From contig JAUJPP010000007.1 of assembly GCA_030562195.1 (NCBI GenBank), positions 20,333,769-20,397,768 of the forward strand: a stretch of 64,000 nucleotides of DNA. The letters are read 5' to 3'. This DNA comes from Nipponacmea schrenckii (lineage: Eukaryota > Mollusca > Gastropoda > Lottiidae). The translations under genes were made by a program, and so were the position numbers. The notes beneath the pieces were generated by a model. The model searched no databases, was not told the DNA's origin, and saw only the letters and a program-made list of their open reading frames with translations. Of the stretch, positions 62,551-64,000 are shown piece by piece; the stretch's first letter is position 1; every line of letters starts with the position of its first letter.

Positions 62551-63121
62551 AACTGTAGCCTCCTGTTCATTGCAAACTTTGTCTAGAATATATATACAAA
62601 TTTAACAGACACTTGCAAACCGCAGCTAAATATTTTGTGGTCAATAAATAAGTTCTACTGTTACTTCATGTTGCCTTATTATATAATATATAAACCAGAA
62701 TAAAAAATATTTGACATTCAGATTGAACTTCATTATGCAAGATAAGCTGTAAGTCATACTGCATGCAATCTGATTTAATTGTAGATTATTGATTTGACAA
62801 AATGGTTATGCAACATATCAATTCACTGAAAATTAATATATTCCCTATTAAAATATTGAATTGTATTGTTTGTGGGTAGGCATAACTTTAATAGTATACA
62901 ATAGGACTGAGAACAAATCCTAGATAATTTTGTCCAGGTCATAAACATTAGCTGTAAATCGTAAGTTATAAGCAATACAGAGTGACCATAAAATAAGGTG
63001 TCATTAGAAAAAAATATATATCTGTAGATAGCAGTTTTTATTGTTGACAGTTGATATCAATCACTGTGCTTTTATTAAATGTTATAGCCAACATTTGTCC
63101 TGTTTTACAATCGTACAAACC
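62551..63121. other. No gene recognised
   Basis: AT-rich intronic sequence of FA2H between the hairpin units and the LINE. No exon or cytochrome b5 motif is seen. Confidence 0.5.
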
Positions 63122-64000
63122 ATTAGGTAGATAGATAAACTTTATTTACAGTCGGTAGTTTATAAAAAGTAACATTAGCTCTGTAGAGCTATTATAACTG
63201 ACTATACAAAGTACATATTACATAAAACATATATGACAGATAAAAAACATACATGAGATATAAAACATACACAATACAATTATAAAACATGCATAATAAC
63301 AGATTATGAAACATACATATAAATGACGCACAACATAGGACTGCATATAACACACATATCACACCATGCTAACAGATAAAATATAATAAAACAGGAGTAA
63401 TAGCACATAAAAAATCACATATCACATATTATATAAAACGAAGGAGCACTATAGAGAGAAAGATCTATGGTTAATTTTTTATTAATTATCTAGGAATTGT
63501 TACATGCACTACAATGACATGTTGAACCGTTCCAGCTGTTGATTGCACTACGAAATTGGTTGTAAGTTGTTAAATTCCTGAATTCATTAGGTAAATCATT
63601 CCATAATTTGGCAGCACTATACCGGAAAGAGTTTAATCCAAAACTCCAAAGTCCGGACCTGGGGTAAAGAAGCTGTATTTGTATATCTAAAAGAATATGA
63701 GTTTTGTTTTACATTGATGAGATCATGTAGATAGGTCGGACCTTGCTTGTTAACAATTTTAAAAACCTCTAGTGCAATCAGCAGCATTCTTCTGAGGGCT
63801 AGTGAAGGTAAGTTGGAGCGTGATAGTAAAAAATGGTAGGAACTTTGAAAATCATCATAAATAAAGCGCAATGCTCTTTCCTGTATTCTTTCCATTTTTT
63901 GAGTGTTCTGGATTCCACAAAAATGCCAAGTCAGAGGACAATAATTAAAGTTAGACATAATAAATGAATAATAAATAGTGAGTTTACCCAATTTGTTTAA
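63122..64000 (-). mobile_element. 3' end of a LINE retrotransposon (runs off right edge)
   Basis: The - strand frame at 63991-63617 encodes the region following the reverse transcriptase core of non-LTR elements (SNFNYCPLTWHFC, KMERIQERALRFIYDDF, LALRRMLLIALEVFKIVNKQ, GPTYLHDLI). One frameshift near 63640 leads into GLNSFRYSAAKLWNDLPNEF and a Cys/His-rich C-terminus CHCSACNNS with the stop at 63490-63492. An untranslated tail of about 370 bp ends with AATAAAGTTTATCTATCTAC, a short TATC repeat like the 3' ends of CR1/L2/Jockey-like LINEs. The copy is broken and lies in the FA2H intron in the same orientation as the gene. Confidence 0.88.

Overview
The window looks like animal nuclear DNA, most likely from a mollusc (gastropod-like). 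It is AT-rich, with short exons carrying GT..AG introns, large amounts of minisatellite, and several interspersed elements of the molluscan 'pearl'/Helentron-like type that end in GTGGGCGTATAAAAAT-like sequence. Five protein-coding genes can be rebuilt exon by exon from splice signals, matching intron phases and protein family resemblance. No prokaryotic features are present.

Layout. 1-5282: minisatellite and sequence without recognisable genes. 5283-15882 (+): a CUB/LDLa cell-surface protein with three CUB-like domains, two LDLa domains and a GPI-anchor-like tail; its first exon was not found. 19643-27003 (-): a complete paralogue converging on it, with the same exon sizes and phases but a transmembrane segment and a long cytoplasmic tail carrying two PPxY motifs and a PDZ-ligand-like C-terminus. 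28040-34396: mobile and satellite DNA, including a large pearl-like element and a 36-bp minisatellite interrupted by a deleted Mutator-like (MULE) transposon. 35390-45214 (+): a homologue of acid phosphatase type 7 (purple acid phosphatase family) that has lost most metal ligands and gained a membrane anchor; one apparent frameshift lies near its end. Its first intron holds about 2.6 kb of a 43-bp minisatellite. 46801-48965 (-): a C18orf21 homologue, divergent from 49869-51610 (+), a securin (PTTG) homologue with two KEN boxes and a D-box. 57448-59625 (-): the 3' four exons of fatty acid 2-hydroxylase (FA2H), whose 5' part lies beyond the right edge. The right end is filled with roughly 0.9-kb repeats and the 3' end of a LINE.

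The genes do not form one pathway. The strongest relationships are the inverted CUB/LDLa pair, which suggests local duplication followed by a switch of membrane anchor, and the divergent C18orf21/securin pair, which may share a promoter. The most unusual items are the probable transmembrane pseudo-phosphatase, the minisatellite made from a splice acceptor in the first CUB gene, the donor-like minisatellite in the phosphatase intron, and the MULE inside a minisatellite with a 9-bp target duplication.
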